A stretch of 64,000 nt of DNA from NCBI RefSeq assembly GCF_020283565.1, contig NC_060062.1, forward strand, positions 22,044,127 to 22,108,126, written 5' to 3'. Every line of letters begins with the position of its first letter. The stretch's first letter is position 1. Positions 1 to 11,600 of this stretch are shown piece by piece. This stretch comes from Trifolium pratense. Its lineage: Eukaryota > Streptophyta > Magnoliopsida > Fabales > Fabaceae. A program made the position numbers and the translations under genes. The notes beneath the pieces are model-generated. The model made no database searches. It had not been told where the DNA came from and worked only from the letters and a program-made list of their open reading frames with translations.

Positions 1-762
1 ACGAAATGGATCGAAGCCGAACCTCTCGCCCACATCACAACATTCAACGTGTTGCGATTCTTCAAACGCAATATACTTGCGAGGTTTGGGATCCCTCAAG
101 TTGTCGTTACAGATAACGGGACTCAATTCACGGACAAGAAAGTGCGAGAATTCATGGCAAAAATAGGTACAACCCAACACTTCACCTCTGTCGAACACCC
201 TCAAACGAACGGTCAAGCCGAAGCTGCAAATAGGGTTATACTGCGAGGACTCAAAAGAAGGTTGGATGAAGCAAAAGGAAAATGGACAGAAGAACTACAC
301 AGCGTACTCTGGTCCTACCGAACCACTCCACATTCTACAACGGGAGAAACGCCTTTCCGACTGACGTACGGAACAGAGGCCGTAATTCCAGTAGAAACCG
401 GAGCATCATCTTTCCGAACGGAAGTACCCCTCGAAGGGGAAGACAACCACGAAATGCTCAGAGAAGAGCTCGACCTCTTGGAAGAGCTCCGAGACGGCGC
501 AGCCCTCCGAGAACCTACTTTGAAACAAAAAATAGCAAAACGGCATGACAAAAAGGTCATCAAGCGAGAATTTGACGTTGGGACACTAGTACTCCGACGC
601 AACCAAAAAGATTCTCGTGAAGGTAAACTCGCGGCAAATTGGGAGGGACCTTATCGTGTTCGAGCCAAAACCGAAAACGGTGCCTATTATTTGGAAGATC
701 TTTACGGAAAAGAAATTCCTCGACCTTGGAATGCCGAAAAGCTCAAACAATACTACAGTTGA
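1..762 (+). CDS. Ty3/gypsy integrase, C-terminal part (runs in from before the window)
   Basis: The reading frame is open from base 1, so the protein starts upstream; the first ATG at 49 is internal. It is the end of a gypsy-type pol polyprotein. Seen: the second catalytic Asp in TDNGTQF (about residue 22 after the ATG at 49), the catalytic Glu in the HPQTNGQAEAANR segment, an aromatic-rich WSYRTTPHSTTGETPF stretch typical of plant gypsy integrases, and a GPY/F-type module (NWEGPYRV) near the end. The first catalytic Asp and the zinc finger lie outside the window. Integrase inserts the cDNA copy of the element. It is followed by antisense ORFs and a 3' LTR in the same element, an arrangement known from Tat-lineage elements. 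This part has no internal stop, suggesting a fairly young copy. Confidence 0.92.
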   Translation, partial: TKWIEAEPLAHITTFNVLRFFKRNILARFGIPQVVVTDNGTQFTDKKVREFMAKIGTTQHFTSVEHPQTNGQAEAANRVILRGLKRRLDEAKGKWTEELHSVLWSYRTTPHSTTGETPFRLTYGTEAVIPVETGASSFRTEVPLEGEDNHEMLREELDLLEELRDGAALREPTLKQKIAKRHDKKVIKREFDVGTLVLRRNQKDSREGKLAANWEGPYRVRAKTENGAYYLEDLYGKEIPRPWNAEKLKQYYS

Positions 763-1465
763 GAGAAGTTCAAAACCATCCCTCAACGAAGGCTGTGTCT
801 TCGCCCATGAGAAGCACGCCTATACAACGGAGGAGTGCTTAGGTACGGGCATGAATCTTAAAACACAAAACAAAGTCGAGACGTTTTTGAGCTCGATGAT
901 GTTGGCGAGGAAAGCTCTAGACCACGGAGCACCATCGTCATAGTACACGCCCGGTAGAACCCCAGCTCGCGATGGGATGTTCACACCCCGAGGAGGAAAG
1001 CTTAACAACAGCCCCTCTCCTCGTTGTTAGTTTGGATTAACATCTCCAAACACTTAGAATGGTTCCCCGCACCTTCTAAGCCCGGCATCTAATGGTACCA
1101 GCTACCACAACGATGACCACCATCCAAACACACACTAGCGCGAAGAAACGAATAGTTCGGCGTATAGAATGTTTGGAAAATTACCAAGTTAAAAACCTCA
1201 AAATTAGTCGAGCGCAAACAAAAAGACAATCAACGCATAAGCTTAAAAGCGTCGAGCGTACAAACGATCGATTCGACATCCAGAGGAAATTAAAAGCATC
1301 GCCACACAAACCCTAAATCTAGATATGAGATAAAGGCGAAAAGGCAGGAGAATAAATCAAAGTGCTGATAGTTAAAGACCCCGAGGGGCCATAATTGTCA
1401 AATACATCAAAAGGGCGAACGAAGCGCCCAAAAGAAAGCAAACTAATTACAAGAGAAAAATAAGA
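763..1465. other. Non-coding spacer inside the gypsy element
   Basis: This stretch separates the integrase stop from the 3' end of the first antisense ORF. Short open frames occur on the plus strand, but none has recognisable domains or a credible start. I see no further structure. It probably serves as the 3' untranslated part of the sense transcript and of the convergent antisense transcript. Confidence 0.6.
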
Positions 1466-3490
1466 TTACATCTCATCATCAGGAGGGGTGACAATAGCTC
1501 CATCTCTCACCTCCTTCTCCTCATCTAAACCCTCCTCGTTCAAACCGGGGTTGAGAATCCTAAGCTGAGCCACTGCGTTGTTGAAACTAAAAGCTGCAGC
1601 AGCCACCATGTTGGACTCAAGCTCCTGGATCTTGGCGATCAAATCAGCACGAGAGGAGGAAGCATACTCCCCTTGAGGATCGAGCTCCTTTTCCCGATCT
1701 TCAACAACCCCGGCAACTTGGAGCCTCTCCAATTTCCCTTCCAGCTCGCCAATCAAATCCTTCTGCTCATCAACCTTCTGCACGGCGCTATCCCTCTCCT
1801 CGGACACCGTCTTGAGCCTATCCTCCGCTTCCTTGAGATTGGCCGTGAGGGTCTTGCGCTCCTCCCTGAACACCTCGCAGGAGGCCTCGGATTCTGCCAA
1901 CCTCCGCTGCAACAAAGGCAACTCCTTGCGAGCTTCGTCCCTTTCCTCCAGATACTTGCATTCCCGGCCATTCAAAAAAGTCGCCACCCCGACTAATTTG
2001 AGCAGAGCCATGGACTGGGCGGCGATTTCAGTCCGGAGACCCTCAGGACCCATATCCGAGAGGATGGCCTCATCTGCCGGATCAACCTTCACTTTGGTCT
2101 CTCCGGTCAGCAGTCTCTCACGAGCAAAGAGTGGAGGAAGGACAAAATCGTCAGCAGGAACACCGGCAGTCAACCTGTGAGGACCGGGAAGAGGAGGATC
2201 ATCCTGGCCAGAAAGATCCACAACCACGTGATCCTGACGAGAAGAGGTTTCCTCCTCCAGTCGAGTCCTCTTCGAGCGATCCACATTGGAAGCCGTGGGA
2301 GACTGAGGGGCAGAAGAAGTTGTAGCAGCACTGCTCGCCTCCCTCTTGTTCTTGGCAGCACGAGCTTTGCGGAGAGCGGCAGATCCACTGGTCATTGTAC
2401 CTAAACAAATCAGAGCATCAGTTAGCAAAACAGAAGGCGAGCAAATAGAAAAATCAATAACAGTTGGTAAAAATAAATAAAAGAAAGCTATGAGCATACT
2501 CCAAAAAACGGTCAATTCCTCCGAGGTCTCGCAAGCGAGCAACTCTTTCGTAGCGATCACCTTCGGGCAGGTCAACCTTCGACCATCTTCCCCAAGCAAA
2601 GGCTCGCCATTCGAGTCACTCAGAAGGAACGGAGGCAAGCCCTCCACAAACTCTAATAATTTTTTATAATCAGCTCTCTCCTCAGCTGACAACGCTCCCA
2701 GCGTAAACACAAATTCTTTGGTCGACATGGAATAATGATCCCTGCGCCAATAGAACGGGAATCTAGCAAAATCCTCCTCTATAGGGAGACCCTGCTCATC
2801 AAGCACTTCCTGCCCAAGCTCATCAATGCGATTCCCCCTACGAACGAAATTGTTCCAACCTTTCGTCGTGATTGGCCTAACTCCATAGAACACGGACTTA
2901 AACCCCCGAACCGACTCGTCGAACATATCAAAGAGGCGTTTCCGTTGCCTCAAAGAGACCCATCCATGCTTGGTGCCCGGAACTGGGGCTCCCTTTGCGA
3001 GCTTCCCTTTCGCCTGTTCCCCCCGAGGACAGCTCCGTTGAAGGCCAAAGTGATAGAAAAACAAAGGCAAGGTGGGGCCCAGACCCAAATACTCAGCGGT
3101 CTTTTCGAAAGCCTTGATAAAGGCCAACGAGTTCGGGTGAAGTTGAGAAGGGGCTAACCGAAGATGCCGAAAGATGGACACTTCCAGATCTGTGAAGGGC
3201 AGTCGAATTCCCAGATGCTTAAAAGCAATCTCGTACATGGGGATCGTCCCCTAAGCCCAATTGCCGCAGATCATGTGGCGAGCAGTGGGAATCCGCACCT
3301 CGAAGTCTTCGGTAGGAGGAGTCTGAATATCCGTGCACATCGTCTCTGGGATGTCACTCTCGCAACCCTGATAAACTGACTCCGTCTCTCGGGGTTCATC
3401 CGCAACCCACGAAACGTCAGCTCGGATGCGAATCGAGGAGGAAGGCTGTTGATCTATGAACGTGAAGTCACTTTGAGATCCCTCAGCCAT
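1466..3490 (-). pseudogene. Antisense ORF of the gypsy element ('putative gypsy type transposon' protein), one in-frame stop
   Basis: Read on the minus strand from the ATG at 3490, the frame stays open to 1466 except for one TAG at 3251-3253; the next Met is at 3238 in the same frame. The protein resembles the plant family annotated 'putative gypsy type transposon', an antisense protein of unknown function in gypsy elements. The N-terminal half holds the conserved domain (HLGIRLPFTDLEVSIFRHL and following). The C-terminal third is a Glu/Lys/Arg-rich coiled coil. A 99-bp segment (2401-2499) starts GTATGCTC and ends TTGTTTAG on the minus strand, has low-complexity hydrophobic translation and looks like a phase-preserving intron. 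The stop codon argues that this copy no longer makes the full protein, although a product starting at 3238 (590 residues unspliced) remains possible. Confidence 0.75.
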
Positions 3491-4703
3491 CTAGAAAACC
3501 TGAAAAAGCAGAGGAAGAAAAAATGAATTCGACATTCAAATCCACCCTTCCACCGCCAAATCAAGCGAAAGGGCGAGGATCTCAAACAAAAGATTACGCG
3601 GAAACTAAAGGTGACAAATCATCTCTCCGAACGCGAAATTCATGTAGACAACCGAGCACGAAATGCATATGGTGCTCGACACTGTTCTAAGCTAAAACCC
3701 AACCGTCAGTTGGTGAAAACAAGCGATTTCTCGCCGGAAAACCGCGAAAAACCCCTCTTTTGGGGGGAAAAGGGTGCTAATCACCACCTACAACCATCAA
3801 AAGGGCTACCCAAACTACACAGGAAACCAAATTACAAAACCCCTACCGCGTGAACTACCTACAACAATCTAAAGTAAAATCCAAACAAAATCTTCAAAGA
3901 TTAAAAGGATGAAACACTTACTTGTTGGTTAAATGAAGATAGGAGTAAGGAGTTTGTAGTAGAAAAACGCCGGAGGAGCAAAACCACCAGAGGAAGCTTG
4001 AAAAGGAAAGGCTAACGATGGAGAAAATGAGTAAGAAACTGTAAAGTTTCAAACGAAAAAACCTCCCTCCTATATATAGGCCAACGCATCCGTACAGGAA
4101 AATTCGCGCCGCTTCCATCTGAACCACAGGATCGATCTAACGGTCCGGATCAATCACGATCAAGTGGTCCAGATTTGATCTCAGGAGAAACGAAAAGGCG
4201 CGAAAATCCAACGGTCCAAAACGACCTCGAAGTTCAAATCTCAAAGAATAGCCACTCGAGTGCTATTTCATAGCCTTTACACGTGGCGAAAGGAAACGAA
4301 GCGACTCGTCCTTTCAAGTCACACCCGTCTGCTCGCGCAAATCTCGCGAAAGCCAAGACACCACATCCCGAGAAAATCGCAACCAAAAAAGGTAATGCAA
4401 GATCCTCGGATTCCATTCCCTTTATTTCTTTGCTAAAAATACGGGGAAGGCCGCAACAACCGAATAGGAACACCGTGATCCTCGACAAATCGGTAAAATC
4501 GAAAACATACTCGAAAAGGGAGTACGGTTTTCGATCGAAAAGTCTGCTCGGTGTCGTTTAAATATGAGCTCAACATCATTTAAATTAAAGGCATATATAA
4601 AGCATGAGTGCAAATAAACTATGTTCGGAAAATTCAAAGGAGAATTATTTTATTAATGATAGTCCATTACAAAGGGAAGAGGATTACAAGGGGAACCGAG
4701 CAC
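3491..4703. other. Antisense leader and promoter region of the gypsy element
   Basis: No coding region is supported here. The segment contains the presumed leader of the antisense ORF at 3490 and its TATA box (4071-4078). Beyond that lies spacer down to the second antisense ORF. Confidence 0.5.
4071..4078 (-). promoter_or_regulatory. TATA box for antisense transcription
   Basis: The plus strand reads TATATATAGG here, so the minus strand has CCTATATATA facing the antisense ORF that starts at 3490. The distance to the ATG (about 580 bp) implies a long or spliced leader. Confidence 0.45.
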
Positions 4704-5060
4704 CTAATCCTCGTGCTCGGAACCTGAGCTAATTGCGGAATCCGAATCAGTCCACAGCACCTCCTCTGGCCATATCTTAGCCTCTTTCCCAACCTGGGAC
4801 CCTCCTTCACCAGAGGCAGGACCGGGAGGATAGAGGTGGGGAGATTGACGAGCCCTCAGGAACTCCTCGATTGCCCCAATGAAATCCGCCGATTCGTCGG
4901 AACTTGAGGTATCAGAAGTATCCGAGGAAGGGAACATCACCTTAGCTTCTTTCCCCTTTTGAGAACGAGCCGGTGCAGGCTTAGGAACTTCCACTCTCTT
5001 TTTCCCTCTTCGAGACTCAGAACCATCAGCAACAACCTTCTTGGAATCCCTATTATCCAT
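4704..5060 (-). CDS. Small acidic, Ser-rich antisense ORF of the gypsy element
   Basis: A 118-residue frame on the minus strand starting at 5060. I do not recognise a domain. The N-terminal half is Lys/Arg rich (RRGKKRVEVPKPAPARSQKGK). The middle is a Ser/Asp/Thr-rich acidic stretch, and the C-terminus is again Ser/Glu/Asp rich (SDSAISSGSEHED). A TATA box sits 47 bp upstream (5107-5114) in the same orientation, which supports transcription. It lies between the long antisense ORF and the 3' LTR, still inside the element. Low-complexity composition makes homology calls unreliable; it may be a transcribed ORF peculiar to this element family. Confidence 0.5.
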   Translation of the reverse strand: MDNRDSKKVVADGSESRRGKKRVEVPKPAPARSQKGKEAKVMFPSSDTSDTSSSDESADFIGAIEEFLRARQSPHLYPPGPASGEGGSQVGKEAKIWPEEVLWTDSDSAISSGSEHED

Positions 5061-5106
5061 CGCTAGCCTTCAAACTCAGGATATGGGAAGCCAAAGGATA
5101 AGCAAG

Positions 5107-5114
5107 TATTTATA
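5107..5114 (-). promoter_or_regulatory. TATA box of the small antisense ORF
   Basis: The minus strand reads TATAAATA here, 47 bp before the ATG at 5060. This is a normal plant spacing with a short leader. Confidence 0.5.
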
Positions 5115-5364
5115 GCAAAACTTGCCGCCCAAAGGACCAGTCACCACACCTGACATCCCATAAATGCGAGAGGCGGCTGCAGAAACCTAGGTTTGACCAC
5201 TTGGAATAAACGATTTTCCCTTTCCAAAGCTTGACTTTGACCACGGGAACACTGCGAAAATTCAGCTGCCCAACTCGGATCTGTTATGTTCGATAAATCG
5301 AGATGAATCGATAAAGCTTCAAGTCATTACCCTCGCCTACGAGCATAACGACTTGGGGGGCTCC

Positions 5365-5758
5365 TGTTCTGGGCCGAGCTTAGAGCTCGAGCATCAGAGG
5401 GTGTCGAACACACATACCATCCGAGCACGTCCTAACGGTCAGATACCCTTGCGTATTGTAACGGCCGTAAACCGGAATGATGAGCATTTACTGCACATCA
5501 AGGCCTCCAAGCCGTTTTCCGGCAGCCACTTGATGGCCATTAATGCCATCAAGGGCCTTAGCCCAGCGCTGGGGGCTATATATATGCATCTCCACTTCAT
5601 TTGCAAGGTACGCATTCTATAGCTAAGAAAACCTTACACACATACTGACTTGAGCGTCGGAGTGCCTGCAGGTACACAACCCCCCTCCGCTCCAACAGGG
5701 GTCTCAAACGCTCTCAACCACCGCAAACGCCGGCGAAGTCGCATCATTCTGGTCAACA
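5365..5758 (+). repeat. 3' LTR of the gypsy element
   Basis: A purine tract (ACTTGGGGGGC, 5351-5361) lies just before a TG dinucleotide at 5365, and a CA ends at 5758 (TCAACA). The roughly 394-bp stretch has a TATA box (TATATATAT, 5577-5585) in a plausible U3/R position. The 5' LTR is outside the window, so neither the exact ends nor the target duplication can be verified. The purine tract fits the plus-strand direction of the integrase. Confidence 0.65.
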
Positions 5759-7383
5759 CGATCACTTTCCATTTGAAAATTTATGTATACATGGTTTACT
5801 AATTATTCATTCACCATGTTGCTGCCATGTTTGTGAATCTTAAAGATGCACGCCTACTTTATACTCTTGTTACTGATCATCCACAGTTGCACAACTATGA
5901 GATTCCTCCTCCTGCAATATAATCATCAGTTGATGGTCACACTCTCGATTAGGGGTGTTCATGATTCATGGACTTCAGAGCAAAACTTTTGTAACTATTA
6001 TGTAAATTATAGGTTGTTGGAGTGAAATTACCAATTTGTATTTCTTTTATTATTAGGATTCGAATTTGATAGTTCGGAGATTTCGTATGAATTTTGTTGA
6101 TTGTATTAATAAATTAAGGGTTTATTTGATTTAATTTAATGGAAGAAAGCTGAGAGAAAGTTTTTTTTTTTTTTTTTTTGAATCTGCTAAAAATATATTA
6201 TACAATAAACTTTATGATCCGGGCATAAGGCAAACCGGATAAAAGAATAACATACAAACGCTGTACTAGAAGGTTAAAAGAGCTTGACAAAACAGCTCCT
6301 ATAATCTTGTTTCGATTAACAACTTATTTGTAGTTTATAGCAAAAATGCTTAATAATAAGTACTTATTTACGAGCTTATATAAACTATTTTTATAGCAAA
6401 ACGCTTAATTTATGACAATTTTCATATATTTTTTTCAACATATATTCGTAAGTCTTTAATATAGTTTACGAAAATAGCTTGTAGCATATATTAAAACACA
6501 GATTTTTGGATTTAGTGAAATATGAGTCAATTTTTGAGTTTAGAGAAACAAGGAAAATACGTTTTTGGGTTCAATTTTGTTTTTTATTTTATTTGGTGCC
6601 TCTATGTAATTTCATTTTTGAATTTGGTCCCTCTAAATGGATAACTGAGCATAAGAAAGATCATTAGTTATAGTCTTTTGACAAATCATCATCGCTTGTC
6701 ACGTCACATGCTGCGACGTCAGCCTCCATTTGCCACACATGCGTTTTTTTAACAGACTTGACGCTAAGGATCAAAACAAAAAAAATTATATTTCAAGGCC
6801 TATTTAAAAAAAAAATACAAGAAAAAAAAAACCAAAAACTCGCAAACTTACGGGGACATATTAGATAGTTAAACCAAAATTAAATGGAACAATAATGTCT
6901 TTTTTTTTTTTGGTGAACATGAAACAATAATGTCTATTAAGAATTTTTTTTTTGTTAGACTGGCGATGACAAGCCATTGAAAACCACACACATAAAGTAG
7001 ACAGACCGAGGTTCAAACCCCGATCATGCCGGTTGAGGTAGAATTTGTGGCAAAGCATTATACATGGTTTTCTCGGTTATATTCACCGCCGGTGAATACA
7101 CAGGAAGTAGCTTAGAGATTCAAAGGATCTGATATATTCACAATGAAGAAACGAGAATTTGGAATAGTTTCTGGCACTGGTTATTTTCGGTTTGTTAAAG
7201 GATATGGAAACAGAGCTTATGGATTTAGTTACTCTTAGAGCAACTCTTAAACTCAATGTAACAGTGAAACATTATTAGAATTTCAACCAATAATTGTTTT
7301 CAAGCCATGTTAATTAGTTATGCTTAAATGTTTCTGAATTCTGATATACAAAGTTTAAACAAAGAAATGCTATTTATTTTGAA
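5759..7383. other. AT-rich intergenic DNA with decayed repeats
   Basis: No supported gene. A short open frame at 5815-5922 ends in a stop and looks like the last exon of some host protein; I cannot name it. Around 6560-6850 there is a decayed 'TTTGGTCCCTCT'-type repeat, a pattern common in legume inverted-repeat elements, with no clean ends. Poly-T runs occur at about 6163-6178 and 6901-6910. Confidence 0.4.
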
Positions 7384-7394
7384 GTCCCACATCG
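7384..7394 (+). promoter_or_regulatory. Upstream sequence element (USE) of the U2 snRNA gene
   Basis: GTCCCACATCG matches the plant snRNA promoter consensus RTCCCACATCG exactly. It ends 33 bp before the TATA box, the spacing known for RNA polymerase II-type plant snRNA genes rather than the shorter Pol III type. Confidence 0.92.
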
Positions 7395-7427
7395 GTGAGT
7401 GGAAACAACAGATACCAAAGAGTTGGG

Positions 7428-7435
7428 TATAAATA
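7428..7435 (+). promoter_or_regulatory. TATA box of the U2 snRNA gene
   Basis: TATAAATA starts 32 bp before the first base of the U2 RNA, as expected for plant snRNA genes. Confidence 0.9.
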
Positions 7436-7459
7436 AAGGGCTCGAATATTGAACAATTC

Positions 7460-7654
7460 ATACCTTTCTCGGCCTTTTGGCTAAGATCAAGTGTAGTATC
7501 TGTTCTTATCAGTTTAATATCTGATATGTGATTCATTGAGTCACACGATATTAAATTACTTTTTTTAGGGGGAGAAGCAACTTCAATAGCTTGCTATTAG
7601 GCTTCTCGAGTGTCGCCTTTGCGTTGCACTATTGCATCGGCCGGCTCACCCCTT
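7460..7654 (+). ncRNA. U2: U2 spliceosomal snRNA
   Basis: The first ~70 bases (ATACCTTTCTCGGCCTTTTGG and following) match plant U2 closely, including GTAGTA at 7493-7498, which pairs with the intron branch site in the U2 snRNP. Stem IIb (7528-7534 with 7538-7544) is intact but has unusual bases. An Sm-like T-rich site follows at about 7556-7568. Stem III is GAGAAGC (7572-7578) with GCTTCTC (7601-7607). The stem IV region (GTCGCCTTTGCGTTGCAC) is conserved. The ~195-nt length equals the usual plant U2, and the 3' end is placed just before the 3' box. Promoter, RNA and 3' box are all present, so this looks like a working gene rather than one of the common U2 pseudogenes. Confidence 0.93.
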
Positions 7655-7668
7655 CAATACCAGTTCAA
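7655..7668 (+). terminator. snRNA 3' box
   Basis: CAATACCAGTTCAA fits the plant snRNA 3'-end formation signal CA(N)3-10AGTNNAA exactly, and it follows the RNA directly. Confidence 0.88.
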
Positions 7669-7813
7669 TTTTTTCTAAATTTCTCATTTTGTTCGCCTAT
7701 TTTAAACTAAATGAGATAATTAAGATCATAATAATAAGATCATTAAGTGGGTTGGTTTATAAGATGAGATAGAAGAGAACACAACAACATATTTCTTTGC
7801 CATTGAATCATCC

Positions 7814-8053
7814 ATGGAGAATATAATGCCAAACAATTTGGAAAAGTTTCTTCAAAATAATCAAAGGCTTGATGAAGTGTGTTTGATGGTGGTCGACTTG
7901 TTGGCATCTTGGGACATACAAGTGGCAAACAAGTTTGGCATCCCTACTGCTGGCTTCTGGCCAGCCATGCTATCATCATATCTTTTGATTGCAGTCATAC
8001 CTCAAATGCTTAGGAATGGAATCATCTCTGATACAGGTTTGTTGTTTCTCTAA
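7814..8053 (+). pseudogene. UDP-glycosyltransferase fragment (UGT83-like)
   Basis: About 75 residues resemble the middle of the N-terminal domain of plant family-1 glycosyltransferases: CLMVVDLLASWDIQVANKFGIP, then AGFWPA, then IPQMLRNGIISDTG. In the family this part lines the acceptor pocket. The start of the protein and the whole UDP-sugar-binding C-terminal half (PSPG box) are missing. A GT directly after GATACAG (about 8036) could be an old splice donor. An isolated fragment with no partner exon nearby is best read as a pseudogene. Confidence 0.6.
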
Positions 8054-8656
8054 TAATCTAGGCGATTCTTTTTATAAAAAACAACTATTTTTTAATTCAT
8101 TAAATGCTAGCATAAGTTCTCTCAAGTGTCTATCAAGAAATAAAATGAAAAACAAAACCCTCTAAATGAGTAGTTCAATAATAAAAGTTGAGACAAACGG
8201 TGGTGTTAACTTGAAATTTTAAAACACACTTTTCTCAAATATTTATGTTTCAATATTTCTGGTGTCAATTTAGGTGTTGGATCAGTACATATACAATTTT
8301 ACTTTGACTATAATTGAACTTTCACTGGTGGACAATGAAATTGGTCTTCAAATTTGTCTAGGCTGGATATGATTTTTATTTTTTATTTTTTAAATGATAA
8401 TGGTTGAGAACAAAGGAATACTATTATGTATGTATAACAAAGTTGAAAATACACATATTTGAAGCAAATTATGTTAGAAAATACATAAATAATAGAATAT
8501 TGAAAATAACATGAAAGCAATTGATCACTAATTTTCTTATTTAGATAACAATTGGAAATAGACAACATTATGATATTACAAGAAAATATACTACCACATT
8601 AACAAATTTCAAATTAAAACAACCGCAATTACATATTTAAATAGAACAACATCAAG
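8054..8656. other. AT-rich spacer
   Basis: No gene or repeat with clear ends is visible. The part next to 8656 is the 3' flank of the receptor-like protein gene on the minus strand. Confidence 0.5.
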
Positions 8657-11600
8657 TTAATTCATTCTTCTGCGATTTGCACCGGCTCTGTTGTTTGTTC
8701 TCTTCAGTCGTGTGTTAAACATATGTTCAACAAGTCTTACAAGCCATTCAGGTTTCCCAAAGAAAAATACATTATGTCCTAAGAGCAAACCTGATATTGC
8801 CCCACACGCATATCCTATTGCTACTGCTTTCCAACCAAATCCTGATTCCTCTTCATCTTCAGATGTTGAATGTGATGGCCGATCTTCATCCTTTTTGCAT
8901 GATTTAGACAATGGGAATCCACATAACAATGTATTTCCTTCATAGGAATCATTTCCAAATGTACCAAATTGTTGACCTGTAGGTATGATTCCCTCAAGGT
9001 GGTTTTGTGAAAGGTTCAAGAATGAGAGAAAATTCAGCTTTGTGAGAGCCATAGGAATCTCACCAATCAATTGGTTCCTTGAGAGGTCCAACCACTCCAA
9101 ATTTTCCAAATAACTCAAAGATTGTGGAATTTTACCAGAGATTCCATTATTTGAAAGGTTAAGACCTTTGAGAGAATTTAATTCTCCAATAAATGTTGGA
9201 ATTTCTCCTTCAAACATGTTATTTGATAAATCGATAGTTGTGAAAGTAGTCAATATCCTCGTTAGCTCCTTAGAAAAACCTTTCATTATGACAACCACAG
9301 AATCATTATAGTACTTAACCACGAAGTTACCCATGTATTGCAAACCAATTTGGCTACCATTAACATTCATCATTCCTTGAAATTTCTTAATACATGATGT
9401 TGGTAATGGACCACTAAAATTGTTGTTAGAGACATCAAAAATTCGCAACTTGGTAAAAGGATGTTTGGTGCTAGAGCATGTGATTGTACCATGAAGTTTG
9501 TTTGATCTTAAACTCAGTACTTGTAACTCTGGCAGAATTCCTAGCCAATTGGGAAATACATCTTCTATGATGTTGTCTCCAAGGTCCAAAACTTCAAGAT
9601 TTTTGCAATGAACCAAAGAGTATGGTAATGGTCCTTCCAATTGATTGCCATTCAACTTTATAGTCTTAAATTGATTTTCTTTGGAAAAGTTTCTAGGCAT
9701 ACTTCCATAGAAGTTATTCATTTGCAAATCTAATACAGAAAGAGAAGGAAGTGTTCCTAGACATTGTGGGATCATGCCTGTTATTTTGTTGTGTGCCAAA
9801 TTGAGCATACTCAAGGCCCATGCATTGCAAAATGCGGATGAAATGTTTCCTGTGAAGTTGTTATTTGAGAGTAAAAAGTATTGAATGCCACTGGGTGGAA
9901 TTGGAAGATTTCCTTGCAACTTGTTGAAACTAAGATCAATGTATCCAATGTTTTCCCATGAGTTAAAGAGTTTAAGAAACCATTTGGGAATTTTTCCATG
10001 AATGTTGTTATGAGAGAGATCTAATGATTGGAGATTTGGTAGTCGTGCTAGGAATTTAGGAAAACTATTAATATTAGCAGAAGATAAATATACACTTTCA
10101 AGGTAAGGTGAGATGGATTCAACATTGTTATCAATGTTGATAGGAAGAAAATTATTGTGTGACACATCAAGGAAATTTAGTATTTTAAATTTTGAAAATT
10201 GGTGAAAATCCACAACACCGCCTAAATTTGTTGATGACAAATCTAAGTGGGTAAGATTTTGGAGTTCAAATACTGAATCTGGAAAATGACCATGGAGATT
10301 GTTATTAGAGAGATACAAATATTGAAGAGAATAAGTTGTGAACTCACCAATGAACCCTGTGAGGTGGTTGTTGCTGAGGTACAACTCTACCAATGAAGGC
10401 AAATAATAACACCATTTCGGAATTGTTCCATTTAACATGTTATAGCCTAAACTCACAACTTTCAATTTTGAACGTTTAGCGACTTCAATTGGAATTGGTC
10501 CAACTAGTTTATTATCGGATAAACGTAAATTAGAAAGTTGAGGTAGCTGAAAAATTGATGATGGAATTATGCCTGTTAGGTTGTTAGCGTAAAGTGTTAA
10601 AAATTCCAGTTTGTTTAACTTTCCATAAACATTTGGTGGGATGTTACCGCTAAAGTCATTATCTGAAAGATCACATGAAATGAGATGTGTGAGGTTTGAA
10701 AGTAATGGTGAGATCTCACCATTAAATTTATTTATTGAAAGGTCCAAATATGTTAGTTGGGTTAGGTTCCACAAAGATAGAGGAACCATCCCTTCAAAAT
10801 GACACCCTGAGAGTGCTATTTGACTAAGAGACTTCAACTTACCTATGGAATAAGGAATTTCACCTGAGAAAGCAGAGAAGGAGATGTACAAGTACCTCAA
10901 AGGAGTGCTCCAATTGGACTTTGGAAGTTGACCACTAAGATTGTTGTTATATGACAATTCCAGTTTTTGAAGATTAGGTAAAGAGAGGATGTCACTTGAC
11001 AAATGTCCATGCAACCTAGTATTTGATAGGCTAAGAGAAACTAAAGAGGATGAAAAATTCTTTAGCATAGACAAAGAACTCACTCTGATTGAAGACAGAT
11101 CCACGCTATCCAGATAAAGCTCCCTTAAATCAGTAGCATTGCGAATAAGTTTCTTCCATGTGAATGGATTGAGTTTCAATTCCATTACCAAGTGATTGCT
11201 AAGATCAAGTGATACTAATTTTGACAAACGAGAGATTGTGGAGGGAATATTACCACTGAAGTAAGAGTTTGACAGATTTAGATGTGTGAGGTTCACTAAA
11301 TCACCAATACCAACATGCACTGAAGACCCGGAAAAATCATTAAAAGCTAAGTTGAGTTGTTGAAGGTGTCTAAGCTGGAAGATAGTGCTATTGGGATGTA
11401 ATTCACCTTTCAGATTGTTGCAACTAAGATCCAAACCAATCACGTAATCTGAAACGGTGTCACATGTGACACCATCCCAATCGCAACAATCTGTACTGTT
11501 TTTCCAAGATTCCGTCTTGAAAGAAAAAGAGGAACAACTCCACCACCAAATATCAGGTTCAGATGAAGTATTGACAACAAATGAGTTCTTGAATTGTAAC

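Noticed and set aside
1092..1316. Small basic frame inside the gypsy element.
   Set aside because: No domain, no conserved context, composition like the surrounding spacer.
6980..7060. GAGGTTCAAACCCCG as a tRNA T-arm.
   Set aside because: No acceptor stem, D-arm or anticodon arm can be folded around it.
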